Source: Stenotrophomonas sp. VV52
GTDB taxonomy: Bacteria; Pseudomonadota; Gammaproteobacteria; Xanthomonadales; Xanthomonadaceae
DNA length: 64,000 nt
Reading direction: 5' to 3'
NCBI RefSeq assembly: GCF_002893095.1
Contig: NZ_PKQQ01000008.1
Location: 145,460 to 209,459, forward strand
The notes under the pieces were generated by a model. The model was not told the origin of the DNA and did no database searches. It worked only from the letters and a program-made list of their open reading frames with translations. The position numbers were made by a program, and so were the translations under genes. Of this stretch, positions 7,692 through 15,942 are shown in pieces (position 1 is the first letter of the stretch; each line of letters starts with the position of its first letter).

Positions 7692-10144
7692 GGGATCAGG
7701 TTCGGATCGTAGTCGTCGCGCGTGGGCGCACCGGTAGTGCTGGGCGGCACGAGATAGAGGTCGTCCCGGTAATAGCCGAGAATAGCACGGCGCAAAGTGC
7801 GGTCCGTGTTCTGGCCGATGGAGCTCAGGCCCTTGAGCACGAACTCGATCTGGAACGAATTGTTCAGCTCACCCTCGCGGTTGCGCACGTAGCGGCGGGC
7901 CAGGGCGCGCACGGCCAGGCAGCAGCTGTCCCACTGCACGCCGCCGATGATCTCCAGCGGCGCCTTGTCTTCCAGCGAGTAGTAGTAGCGGCCGACCACG
8001 CTCCAGGAGGCATTGATCGGGTACAGGAAGGACAGGTCGACCTGCTCGAGCAGGGTGCGCTCTTCCTTGGTCGCGGTTGCCGGCGCGGCCGCATTGATGC
8101 GGTAGCGGTAGGTCAGGTTGACGATGCCGTCGTTGGACATCAGGTAGCGTGCGCGTACGCTGGCCAGGTCCTCGCGCTTGTACTTGGGGTCCCACTGGTA
8201 GGTGGCGCCCAGGTTCCAGCGGTCGTTGATCGCATAGTTGGCGTCGGCGATCCAGGCCGACTTGCCCTGCTCGATCTGGGCCTGCTGGCCCGGCAGGGTG
8301 ACCCGCGAATCGTCGAAGTACAGGATCTGGCCGATGCTGCCGGAGAAGCGCTCACGCCCGGTCTTCTGGTCGATGAATCGCGTGCTCAGCGCCATGGTCA
8401 GCTGGTTGGCGTCGTTCTGGCGGTCCGCGCCGGTGTAGCGCGAATCGCGGAACAGCTGGCCCCAGCTGAAGGTGAAGTCGCGGGTGTCGAAGATCGGCAG
8501 GTCGCTCTGGTCGCGGTACGGGGTGCGCAGGTAGAACAGGCGCGGCTCCAGCGTATGCAGGAAGCCCTTGCCGCCGATGGTGGTCTCGCGGTCGAAGTAC
8601 ATGCCCGCGTCGAGGCTGGCGATCGGCACGCTGCGGTGCGGCGAGGTGTTGCCGCGCAGCTGGTCGGGCGTCGCGGTGGACGGGTCGATGCCCGCATCCC
8701 GCAACGCCTGCAGTCGGGTCTGGTCGGCGAGGCCGCGATCCAGCTCGTACCCGGTGTACCGATAGGCCAGGGTCGGGGTGACATACCACGCGGCGCCGGC
8801 GAAGGGCATGCTCACGAATGGCTTCACGTCCAGGCGCGAGCCGTTGTAATACGGCGTGACCACGCCGCTGTCGGCGTAGTCGTCCTGCTCGCCCAGCTTG
8901 CCGTCCACATCATCATGGGTAAAGCGCACCGCCTCGGCATACACACCCACGTCCAGCCACGGCAGCACCGGCTTCTCCCAAGTGCCGAACAGGCGCGGCT
9001 GGCGCGCGTAGGGCAGGGAAGCGTCGGTCAGGGTGTAGTCGGTGTTCTGCCAGCGGTCGGCCATCAGGCCGCCACTCCAGTTCTCACCCGTGCCGTAGAT
9101 GCCGATCTGGCTCTGCAGCGAGGAGGTGGTCACGCCCAGCAGCTTGCTGGAGAAATCCTCGGTGTAGCGTTCGTCGGTGACCCAGGCCAGGTTGGCACGG
9201 GCCTGCCACGTCGAATTGATGTTGTGGTAACCCTCGAACTTGAACTCGCCACGGTCGCGATCGCGCAGCTTGTCGTTCGGCAGGTAGGCAGTGTCCAGCT
9301 GGCCGCGGCCGCCGTCGTACAGATAGCGGAACTCGTTGTCGAGCATCAGCCCGCGCTTGCTCATGTAGCGCGGGGTCAGCGTGTCGTCGTAGTTCGGCGC
9401 CAGGTTGAAGTAGATCGGCTGCGCGTAATCGAACCCGTTGCGGCCGGACATGCCCAGCTGCGGGTAGAGCAGGCCGGTCTGGCGGCGGTCGTCGATCGGG
9501 AACTTGAAGTACGGTGCCCACAGGATCGGCACGTTGCCGATCCGCAGCACGGCGTTGCGGGCGGTACCGAAGCCTTCGTCGTTGTCCACGTCGATCTGCG
9601 GCGCCGACAGCTTCCAGATCGGCTGCGACGGATCGCAGGTGGTGTAGGTGGAGCGGTGCATCTGCCCGACCGAGCCCTGCAGGTCGATCGAGTCGGCGCC
9701 GCCATGGCCGCGCCGCGAAACCAGCTGGTACTGGATGTCGCTGATCTTGTGGGTGTCCGACTCCTGGTTGCCTTCGGCCCGCTTGGCGGTCATCCGGATC
9801 GACGAGTCCTGGTAGCGGACATTGCCTTCGGCGATGTAGTTGCCGCTCTCGGTGTCGAAGCTCAGGTGGTCGGTGCCCAGGAACTGGTCGCCGCGCTTGA
9901 GCGCCACGTTGCCCTGGTACTGCGGCACGGTGCTGGTGCCGAACAGAGTGTCGCCTTCGATATCGGTCGGTTGCTGGTCGCGGGTTTCAGCCGCGGCCTT
10001 GTCCGCCGGCGGGGCGTCCTGGAAGACGGGCAGGACGTCGGTGACCGGGCAGAGTCCCCAGTTGACCGGTTTCTCGTCGGCCATGGCCGGCAGGCAGATG
10101 GCGATGCTCAGGGGGAGGGGCAGCAGGCGGAGGGCTCGGCGCAC
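7688..10144 (-). CDS. lptD: LPS-assembly outer membrane protein LptD
   Basis: 818 residues from a GTG start at 10144. That start gives VRRALRLLPLPLSIAICLPAMA, a credible signal peptide; the open frame extends to 10336 but adds an implausible Arg/Cys-rich leader. LptD with LptE inserts LPS in the outer leaflet. An N-terminal beta-jellyroll region (about 40-200) precedes a large beta barrel ending in DDYDPNLIP. The four conserved cysteines for the intramolecular disulfides are visible: one in GLCP (32), one in TTCDPSQ (about 170), and the pair in WDSCCLAVRAL near the C terminus. It heads the surA operon. Confidence 0.95.
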   Translation of the reverse strand: MRRALRLLPLPLSIAICLPAMADEKPVNWGLCPVTDVLPVFQDAPPADKAAAETRDQQPTDIEGDTLFGTSTVPQYQGNVALKRGDQFLGTDHLSFDTESGNYIAEGNVRYQDSSIRMTAKRAEGNQESDTHKISDIQYQLVSRRGHGGADSIDLQGSVGQMHRSTYTTCDPSQPIWKLSAPQIDVDNDEGFGTARNAVLRIGNVPILWAPYFKFPIDDRRQTGLLYPQLGMSGRNGFDYAQPIYFNLAPNYDDTLTPRYMSKRGLMLDNEFRYLYDGGRGQLDTAYLPNDKLRDRDRGEFKFEGYHNINSTWQARANLAWVTDERYTEDFSSKLLGVTTSSLQSQIGIYGTGENWSGGLMADRWQNTDYTLTDASLPYARQPRLFGTWEKPVLPWLDVGVYAEAVRFTHDDVDGKLGEQDDYADSGVVTPYYNGSRLDVKPFVSMPFAGAAWYVTPTLAYRYTGYELDRGLADQTRLQALRDAGIDPSTATPDQLRGNTSPHRSVPIASLDAGMYFDRETTIGGKGFLHTLEPRLFYLRTPYRDQSDLPIFDTRDFTFSWGQLFRDSRYTGADRQNDANQLTMALSTRFIDQKTGRERFSGSIGQILYFDDSRVTLPGQQAQIEQGKSAWIADANYAINDRWNLGATYQWDPKYKREDLASVRARYLMSNDGIVNLTYRYRINAAAPATATKEERTLLEQVDLSFLYPINASWSVVGRYYYSLEDKAPLEIIGGVQWDSCCLAVRALARRYVRNREGELNNSFQIEFVLKGLSSIGQNTDRTLRRAILGYYRDDLYLVPPSTTGAPTRDDYDPNLIP

Positions 10145-10235
10145 GCGGGCTTCGGATTCAGGCGAAAACGGATCACAGCTTGCCCCATCCCTTGCATAGG
10201 GGCAATGAAGGGAAATTCCTACGAGGGGTTCAGGT

Positions 10236-11153
10236 TCATGGATCCAGCAGCGCCCCGACGTGCGCGACGCTGCATTCGGCCAGTGCCTGCAGGTCGTATC
10301 CGCCCTCCAGCATCGACACCATGCGCCCGGCCGCATGGCGACGGGCGAGCCCGCGCAGCTCGGCGGTGATCCAGGCGAAATCGTCGGTTTCCAGCATCAG
10401 GTCGGCCTGCGGATCGCGCAGGTGGGCGTCGAATCCGGCCGAGACCAGCAGCAGCTGCGGGCGGAAATCGTCGATCGCCGGCAGCATCTCGTCGGCCCAG
10501 GTGTTGCGGAAGCGGAAGCTGCCGCTACCCGGGGGCAGCAGGATGTTGAGCAGGTTGCCGGCGCCACGGTCGCGGCGCAGCCCCGAATGCGGGAACAGGC
10601 CGGCCTGGTGGGTGCTGTAGTAGGCCACCCGCGGGTCGGCCGCGAAGATGTCCTGGGTGCCGTTGCCGTGGTGCACGTCGAAATCGACGATGGCGATGCG
10701 CTCCAGCCCATAGCGGTCGCGCGCATAGGCCGCGGCGATGGCGATGTTGTTGAACAGACAGAACCCCATCGCCGTGGTGGCGGTGGCGTGGTGCCCCGGC
10801 GGACGGACCGCGCAGAACGCCAGCGGGTCCTTGCCCAGCATCACCGCATCGACCGCCGCCACCCCGGCGCCGGCCGCATGCACGGCGGCGCTGGCCGAGC
10901 CGGGCGAGGTCAGGGTGTCCATGTCGAGCTGGCGCAGGGGTTCGGTCTGGGTGGCCAGCACCTGGTCGATCAGCGCGCCGTCGTGCACCCGCGCCAGCTC
11001 GCCGAACTTGGCCGGCGGTGCCTGGCGCCAGTCCAGCTGCGCCGGGAAGGCCGCGTGCAGGGCGTCGAGCACCACCTGCAGGCGTTGCGGGCATTCGGGG
11101 TGGCCCGGGCCGGGATCGTGCAGCAGACAGTCGGGATGGGTGAAAGCCAGCAT
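10236..11153 (-). CDS. Histone-deacetylase-family amidohydrolase
   Basis: 305 residues of the arginase/deacetylase fold. The zinc and charge-relay motifs are VRPPGHHA near residue 118, IVDFDVHHGNGTQ near 152, and LVSAGFDAH near 237. Bacterial members deacetylate polyamines, acetoin-related compounds or unknown acyl-amides; the substrate cannot be read from the sequence. It ends 91 bases before lptD begins, on the same strand, and is followed upstream by the cobalamin genes, with no obvious functional link to either. Confidence 0.88.
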   Translation of the reverse strand: MLAFTHPDCLLHDPGPGHPECPQRLQVVLDALHAAFPAQLDWRQAPPAKFGELARVHDGALIDQVLATQTEPLRQLDMDTLTSPGSASAAVHAAGAGVAAVDAVMLGKDPLAFCAVRPPGHHATATTAMGFCLFNNIAIAAAYARDRYGLERIAIVDFDVHHGNGTQDIFAADPRVAYYSTHQAGLFPHSGLRRDRGAGNLLNILLPPGSGSFRFRNTWADEMLPAIDDFRPQLLLVSAGFDAHLRDPQADLMLETDDFAWITAELRGLARRHAAGRMVSMLEGGYDLQALAECSVAHVGALLDP

Positions 11154-11183
11154 GCGGACGGGGTTCCGGGGCGGTAGGGCGGC

Positions 11184-11738
11184 TCAGCCGTGGCGGCGGG
11201 CGTGCTGCCAGAGCACGTCGCCGTGGCCATCGGCGCGGGCCAGCACCCGGGCCAGCACGAACAGCAGGTCCGACAGCCGGTTGAGGTAGTGCAGCGCTTC
11301 GGCGCGGACGGTTTCAAGCCGCGCAAGGGTCACCGTCTCGCGCTCGGCACGGCGCACGATGGTGCGCGCCAGGTGGCAGCGCGCGGCCGCTTCGCCGCCG
11401 CCGGGCAGGATGAACTCCTTCAAGGCCGGCAACGTGGCGTTGTAATGGTCCAGCTGCTGCTCGAGCGCGCCCACATCGCTGGCCTGGATGGCGGCATGGC
11501 CGGGAATGCACAGCTCGCCGCCGAGGTCGAACAACTGGTGCTGCACCGTGGTGAGCAGCGTGCGCACGTCGTCGGGCAGTGCCACCGCCAGCAGCACGCC
11601 CAGCGCCGAATTGGCCTCGTCCACGCTGCCGAAGGCGTTGACCCGCGCCGCATCCTTGGCCACGCGGCTGCCATCGCCCAGGCCGGTGCTGCCGTCATCG
11701 CCGGTGCGCGTGTAGATCCGCGAAAGACGGTTGCCCAT
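11184..11738 (-). CDS. PduO-type ATP:cob(I)alamin adenosyltransferase
   Basis: 184 residues. It transfers the 5'-deoxyadenosyl group of ATP to cob(I)alamin, making adenosylcobalamin. Recognised by YTRTGDDGSTGLGDGSRVAKD at residues 8-28 (ATP-binding N terminus), VNAFGSVDEANS, the RRAERETV segment and YLNRLSDLLFVLARV, all PduO-family blocks. The start at 11738 gives MGNRLSRIYTRTG, as usual; a longer in-frame reading runs into the next gene. It lies 11 bases after the putative BtuM transporter, so uptake and activation of B12 appear coupled. Confidence 0.93.
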   Translation of the reverse strand: MGNRLSRIYTRTGDDGSTGLGDGSRVAKDAARVNAFGSVDEANSALGVLLAVALPDDVRTLLTTVQHQLFDLGGELCIPGHAAIQASDVGALEQQLDHYNATLPALKEFILPGGGEAAARCHLARTIVRRAERETVTLARLETVRAEALHYLNRLSDLLFVLARVLARADGHGDVLWQHARRHG

Positions 11739-11749
11739 GCGCGCCGGTC

Positions 11750-12334
11750 TCAGCGCAGCGCGTCGCGGCGGGCCTGCTGCAGTTTGACCACCTGTTCGGT
11801 GGCCAGCTGCAGCGCGGCGGCCAGCCCGACATAGATCGCGGCGGTGCGCAGGTACGGCAGGAACCAGTCTGCATAGTTCTTCGCCCAGCCCTGCAGGGTG
11901 GGCGCGGCGACCACGTCGCTTGACCAGTAGAACCCGCTCTGCGCGAACAGATGGCAGACCGCAACGGCACCCACCAGCAGCGCGGCGCCCTTGGCCAGCG
12001 CGGTCCAGTCGGCGCCGGTATAACCCTGGCGCAGCCACGCGCCGCCGCCCCACATCGCGAAGTAGGCCGGCACCAGCAGTGCGGTACCCGGCGACACGCA
12101 GTAGTGCTGCCAGTAGCCGATGCCGCTGGCGCGGATCACCAGCACATCGATGACGATCGCCAGCGCCATCAGCAGCGGGAAGGCCCAGCGCGACCAGCTG
12201 CGCAGGTGGAAGCCGCCGATGAAGAACACCGCCCAGGACGCGTCGGGGATGGCGGCGAAGTGATTGACCCGGGTCGCGGCCATCAGCAGCACGAGCACGA
12301 ACAGGATGAAGGCGCGTTGGGCGGTCGGGGTCAT
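11750..12334 (-). CDS. btuM: Putative BtuM-type cobalamin transporter
   Basis: 194 residues with about six hydrophobic segments. The sequence resembles BtuM, the small solitary ECF-S-like vitamin B12 transporter characterised from Thiobacillus denitrificans. It carries HYCVSPGTALLVPAYFAMWGGG, with the cysteine at residue 79; in BtuM a cysteine at the equivalent position (about 80) coordinates the cobalt. Its neighbour is a cobalamin adenosyltransferase, which supports the assignment. The open frame extends upstream to 13306 antisense to ubiH; the start MTPTAQRAF at 12334 is the sensible one. Recognition is from memory of the family. Confidence 0.75.
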   Translation of the reverse strand: MTPTAQRAFILFVLVLLMAATRVNHFAAIPDASWAVFFIGGFHLRSWSRWAFPLLMALAIVIDVLVIRASGIGYWQHYCVSPGTALLVPAYFAMWGGGAWLRQGYTGADWTALAKGAALLVGAVAVCHLFAQSGFYWSSDVVAAPTLQGWAKNYADWFLPYLRTAAIYVGLAAALQLATEQVVKLQQARRDALR

Positions 12335-12418
12335 GGGCACGGGCAGTGGTGGTCCAGCGTTCATTCTAGCGCCTGCCGCCACGGGGCGTTGCCGGCCTGC
12401 ACGCACTATCATGGCGGC

Positions 12419-13624
12419 ATGAGTGAACGTCATGACGTAGTGATCGTGGGCGGTGGGCTGGTCGGTGCCAGCCTGGCCATCGCCCTGGACCGGGCCGGCC
12501 GCGATGTCGGCCTGGTCGAAGCCGCTCCGGCAGGCGCGTTGCCGCCGGTGTTCGACCAGCGCAACCTCAGCTTCGGTGCGGCCACGGTCAACGCGTTGAC
12601 CGCGCTGGGCGTGATGCAGCTGCTGGGCGCGGCCCCCGGCCCGATCACCCGCATCCAGGTCACCCGTGCCGGCGACTTCGGCCGCGTGCAGATGGACGCG
12701 GCGGAGTACCAGCGGCCGTGGTTCGGCCAGGTCGTGGTCGCCCGCGATTTCGGCCAGGCGCTGGAAGCGCGCCTGCAGGGCCTGCAGCACCTGACCCGCT
12801 ATCGCCCGGCACGCTTCGTGCGGTTGGGCGCGGTCGAGGACGGCTACCGGCAGGTGGTCATCGCCGATGACAGCGGCGAGCGCTGCCTGCTGGCCCGGCT
12901 GGTGGTCGGCGCCGACGGCACCCGCAGCGGCGTGCGCGACGCGCTGGGCATCGAGGTCGACGAGCACGACTTCCAGCAGAACCTGTTCGTGGCCCGCGTC
13001 CGCGCCGCACGCGCGCCGGACGGCACCGCTTACGAACGCTTCACCGACACCGGCCCCACCGCGCTGCTGCCACGTGGCGACCGCCATTTCGGTGCCGTGC
13101 ACGGCGTGGCCCGCGACCAGGCCGACGCGGTGCTGGCGCTGGACGACGCGGCCTGGCTGGCGCGGCTGCAGCGGGCCATCGGCTGGCGTGCCGGTCGTCT
13201 GCTGGAGAGCGGGCCGCGCAGCGCCTACCCGCTGGTGCAGGTGCTGGCGCGCGGCCTGGTCGGCGAGCGTGCGGTCCTGCTCGGCAACGCCGCGCAGACC
13301 ATCCATCCGCTGGGCGCACAGGGGTTCAACCTAGGCCTGCGCGATGCGCTGACCCTGGCCGAACTGCTGGAGACGGCGACCGACCCCGGCAGTGACGCGC
13401 TGCTGCAGGCGCACGTGGCGCGCCGCGAGGAGGACCGCCGCCAGACCATCGCCTTCTCCGGTGGGCTGGCCCGGCTGACCAGCAACCCGGCACCGCTGCT
13501 GCGGCCGCTGCGCAGTCTCGGCCTGATCGCCGCGCAGGCGACCTCGATGCAGTCGATGCTGGTCGGCGGAGCGATGGGCTTCCGCGGCGAGGTGCCGGCG
13601 CTGTGCCGAGGGGTGGGCGCATGA
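12419..13624 (+). CDS. ubiH: UbiH-family ubiquinone biosynthesis FAD hydroxylase
   Basis: 401 residues. An FAD-dependent aromatic hydroxylase of the UbiH/COQ6 family, acting on a polyprenylphenol ring during ubiquinone synthesis. The FAD dinucleotide fold VVIVGGGLVGASLAIAL is at residues 7-23, the GADGTRSGVR motif lies near 160, and the second FAD motif LLGNAAQTIHPLGAQGFNLGLRDA near 285. It overlaps the next hydroxylase by ATGA, so two successive ring hydroxylations are probably encoded as a pair. Confidence 0.92.
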   Translation: MSERHDVVIVGGGLVGASLAIALDRAGRDVGLVEAAPAGALPPVFDQRNLSFGAATVNALTALGVMQLLGAAPGPITRIQVTRAGDFGRVQMDAAEYQRPWFGQVVVARDFGQALEARLQGLQHLTRYRPARFVRLGAVEDGYRQVVIADDSGERCLLARLVVGADGTRSGVRDALGIEVDEHDFQQNLFVARVRAARAPDGTAYERFTDTGPTALLPRGDRHFGAVHGVARDQADAVLALDDAAWLARLQRAIGWRAGRLLESGPRSAYPLVQVLARGLVGERAVLLGNAAQTIHPLGAQGFNLGLRDALTLAELLETATDPGSDALLQAHVARREEDRRQTIAFSGGLARLTSNPAPLLRPLRSLGLIAAQATSMQSMLVGGAMGFRGEVPALCRGVGA

Positions 13625-14796
13625 GCCGCCGGACCCGCGATGCGATCGTGGTTGGCGGCGGCGTGGTCGGTGCGGCCTGCGCGCTGGCCCTGGCCGATGC
13701 CGGGCTGGAGGTCACCCTGGTGGAAGGCCGCGAGCCGGCCGGCTGGCAACCGCAGCAGCCTGACCTGCGGGTGTACGCCTTCGCCCCGGACAATGCGCAG
13801 CTGCTGCGCACGCTGGGGGTGTGGCCGTCGGTGCTGGCGGCCCGCGCCTGCGCCTACCGGCGCATGCGGGTCTGGGACGCCGCCGGTGGCGACGAACTGC
13901 AGTTCGACGCCGACCGCCTGGGGCGTGAGCAACTGGGCTGGATCGTGGAAAACGACCTGCTGGTGGACCGCCTGTGGGCGGCGCTGCCGGCCGCCGGCGT
14001 GCAGCTGTGCTGCCCGGCACGGGTGGAGGCGCTGGAGCAGGACGCCGACGGCGTGCGCCTTCGCCTGGACGATGGCCGCCGGCTGGAGGCCACGCTGGCG
14101 GTCGCCGCCGACGGTGCCGACTCGACCCTGCGCCGCCTGGCCGGGCTGGAGGTCAGCCGCCAGGATTACGGGCAGCGCGGGGTGGTGGCCTATATCGACA
14201 CCGAACAGGACAACCAGGCCACCGCGTGGCAGCGCTTTCTGGTAAGCGGCCCGCTGGCGGTGCTGCCGGCCGGCACGCACCGGAGTTCCATCGTCTGGAC
14301 GCTGCCCGATGCCGAGGCCGAACGCGTGCTGGCGCTGGACGAGCCGTCGTTCAACGCCGAACTGACCCGCGCCTTCGCCGGCCGCCTGGGCGCGATGACG
14401 CTGGCGTCGCGCCGCGCCGCGTTCCCGCTGCGTCGCCAGCTCGCCCAGGCCTATGTGGCCGGCCGCGTGCTGACCCTGGGCGATGCCGCGCATGTGGTCC
14501 ATCCGCTGGCCGGGCAGGGCGTGAACCTGGGCCTGCGCGACGTGGCCGCCCTGCACGCGCAGGTGCTGCGCGCGCAGCAGCGGCGGCAGGACTGGACGTC
14601 ACCGGAGCGTCTGCAGCGCTGGGCCCGCGAGCGGCGCAGCGACAACACGGTGTCGGCCTATGGGTTTGACGCAATCAACACCATTTTCTCGAATGACGAG
14701 ATGCACCTGACCCTGGCGCGCGGACGCGCGCTGGGGTGCGCAGGCAAGCTGCCGCCGCTGGTCTCGGCGTTGTGGAAGCGCGCCGCCGGGCTTTGA
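13621..14796 (+). CDS. UbiH/UbiF/UbiI-family FAD hydroxylase
   Basis: 391 residues with the same architecture as its upstream neighbour: AIVVGGGVVGAACALALADAG at the N terminus, AADGADSTLRRLAG near residue 165, and LGDAAHVVHPLAGQGVNLGLRD near 285. It is a second, diverged ubiquinone-ring monooxygenase; which position it hydroxylates cannot be decided by eye. The start at 13621 overlaps the ubiH stop, while an in-frame ATG at 13603 would add six residues. Confidence 0.9.
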   Translation: MSRRTRDAIVVGGGVVGAACALALADAGLEVTLVEGREPAGWQPQQPDLRVYAFAPDNAQLLRTLGVWPSVLAARACAYRRMRVWDAAGGDELQFDADRLGREQLGWIVENDLLVDRLWAALPAAGVQLCCPARVEALEQDADGVRLRLDDGRRLEATLAVAADGADSTLRRLAGLEVSRQDYGQRGVVAYIDTEQDNQATAWQRFLVSGPLAVLPAGTHRSSIVWTLPDAEAERVLALDEPSFNAELTRAFAGRLGAMTLASRRAAFPLRRQLAQAYVAGRVLTLGDAAHVVHPLAGQGVNLGLRDVAALHAQVLRAQQRRQDWTSPERLQRWARERRSDNTVSAYGFDAINTIFSNDEMHLTLARGRALGCAGKLPPLVSALWKRAAGL

Positions 14797-14915
14797 GCCA
14801 GGAATGATCGAAATCTGGAAGTGCAGCCGTTCGCGGCTGCGCAGACTTTGGCGCGGCTTGCTCCATCCGGGTATCCGGTGGCACGCCGCCCTGTCTCTTT
14901 CCGGAACCTCCGTCA

Positions 14916-15335
14916 ATGAATCTCTCCACATTCGCTCATCGACTGGCGCCCTTTGCCAGGCAGACTGCCCGCAAGCAGGATCCGGCCGTTGCGGAGAAGG
15001 ACGCGATCAACCGCGCGCTGGGAACGGCGAAGGGCATCAGCGAGGTGCTGATGGTGGTCCGTAATCTCCCGCTCAGCCTGGGCAATCGTGCCTTCAAAGA
15101 GGAGTTGAACCTCCAGAGGTTCATCCGGCAGCTCGATGTGAGACTCCCGAGCGAGCAGGACTACGGGGCGGTGGAAAAAAGCGTGCGCTGCATCGACCGC
15201 GACCTTGAAGGCATGGAGAAGATCCTGTGCCTCGAACAAGGCAAGCCGGGGAGCCGGAACCACAGCGACTATGTCCACATCCTCAACAGCAGGAAGCAGG
15301 GCATTCCATTGAAGGCGCTGATGCGCACGAAATGA
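14916..15335 (+). CDS. Hypothetical protein, 139 aa
   Basis: I do not recognise this gene. It encodes a soluble, basic 139-residue protein starting MNLSTFAHRLAPFARQTARK, with predicted helical stretches (AINRALGTAKGISEVLMVVRN; EKSVRCIDRDLEGMEKIL) and no signal peptide or membrane segment. Only a weak ribosome-binding site (GGAA) precedes the ATG. Base composition is visibly less GC-rich than the flanking ubiH and rlmM regions, and codon use is less biased. It is followed by another orphan gene. Acquisition by transfer is possible but unproven. Confidence 0.6.
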   Translation: MNLSTFAHRLAPFARQTARKQDPAVAEKDAINRALGTAKGISEVLMVVRNLPLSLGNRAFKEELNLQRFIRQLDVRLPSEQDYGAVEKSVRCIDRDLEGMEKILCLEQGKPGSRNHSDYVHILNSRKQGIPLKALMRTK

Positions 15336-15480
15336 GGCGCGAGCCCGTCAGTACGTGCTCGAAGTGATCGATTCCTGCAAGTGATCGCCCCCGGCGCCCG
15401 GGCAGACTGAACGGGCGTTGCCGCCCCGGTGTGGAGGGTCTGGCGATGCGGAACCGTCGTCCCAGACCCTGCGGAGCGCC

Positions 15481-15891
15481 ATGACCTTTCCGATCCGTCC
15501 TGTATCACCGATCAGCGCCACGCAGCGGAGCATGCGCACACGGCAAGATCCCGAGCTTGCCGCTGCGGCAATGGAGAAGAAGCCCAGCGAAGCGACCGCC
15601 CTGCTGGGCGAACTGCTCGATCGCATCGAAAACGAGGGAAGTCGGCCTGGCGTCAGCCACTTCATCGATCCGGCCGCAGAGGCAAGTGCCCAGCTCAGCC
15701 GCGTCGTGGAGAGCGCATCGAACGGTCCCCCGCCATCGCGGGAGAGTTTCGCCCGCCAGCTCATCTATGTTGGTGAGGTGGAGAAAAACCTGCGCGAACA
15801 ACTGGGCGCCGCCAGGACCGACGAAAAGCGGGAAGAACTGCGCGAAGCGCTCCAGACGCTGGTGAAAGTGAAGCGCTTCCGGGGCGATTGA
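15481..15891 (+). CDS. Hypothetical protein, 136 aa
   Basis: Not recognised. The 136-residue product starts MTFPIRPVSPISATQRSMR, a Ser/Pro/Thr-rich flexible segment, followed by charged helices (AAMEKKPSEATALLGELLDRIEN; REQLGAARTDEKREELREAL) with coiled-coil character. There is no signal peptide or membrane segment. A polar disordered N terminus is also seen in type III effectors, but I see no good PIP box and no secretion genes nearby. It lies 145 bases after the other orphan gene, is similarly lower in GC, and is followed by a SMAG-type palindrome. Confidence 0.55.
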   Translation: MTFPIRPVSPISATQRSMRTRQDPELAAAAMEKKPSEATALLGELLDRIENEGSRPGVSHFIDPAAEASAQLSRVVESASNGPPPSRESFARQLIYVGEVEKNLREQLGAARTDEKREELREALQTLVKVKRFRGD

Positions 15892-15897
15892 GGCAGC

Positions 15898-15921
15898 GTA
15901 GCGACACGCCATGCGTGTCCT
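15898..15921. repeat. SMAG/REP-like palindrome, GACACGC type
   Basis: GTAGCGACACGCCATGCGTG followed by TCCT, a palindrome with a GTAG head located between the second orphan gene and the convergent rlmM. It belongs to the same group as the copies at 2848, 20727 and 28432. Confidence 0.7.
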
Positions 15922-15942
15922 CGCGGCCTCCACACCCTCACA

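Noticed and set aside
12335..13306. Upstream extension of the BtuM-like reading frame
   Set aside because: It runs antisense to ubiH and would add more than 300 residues without domain features before a sensible start at 12334.
14830..14860. Possible plant-inducible-promoter (PIP) box TTCGC-N15-TTCGC before the first orphan gene
   Set aside because: Only the first half (TTCGC at 14830) is present; the second half reads GGCGC. No type III secretion genes are in the window.
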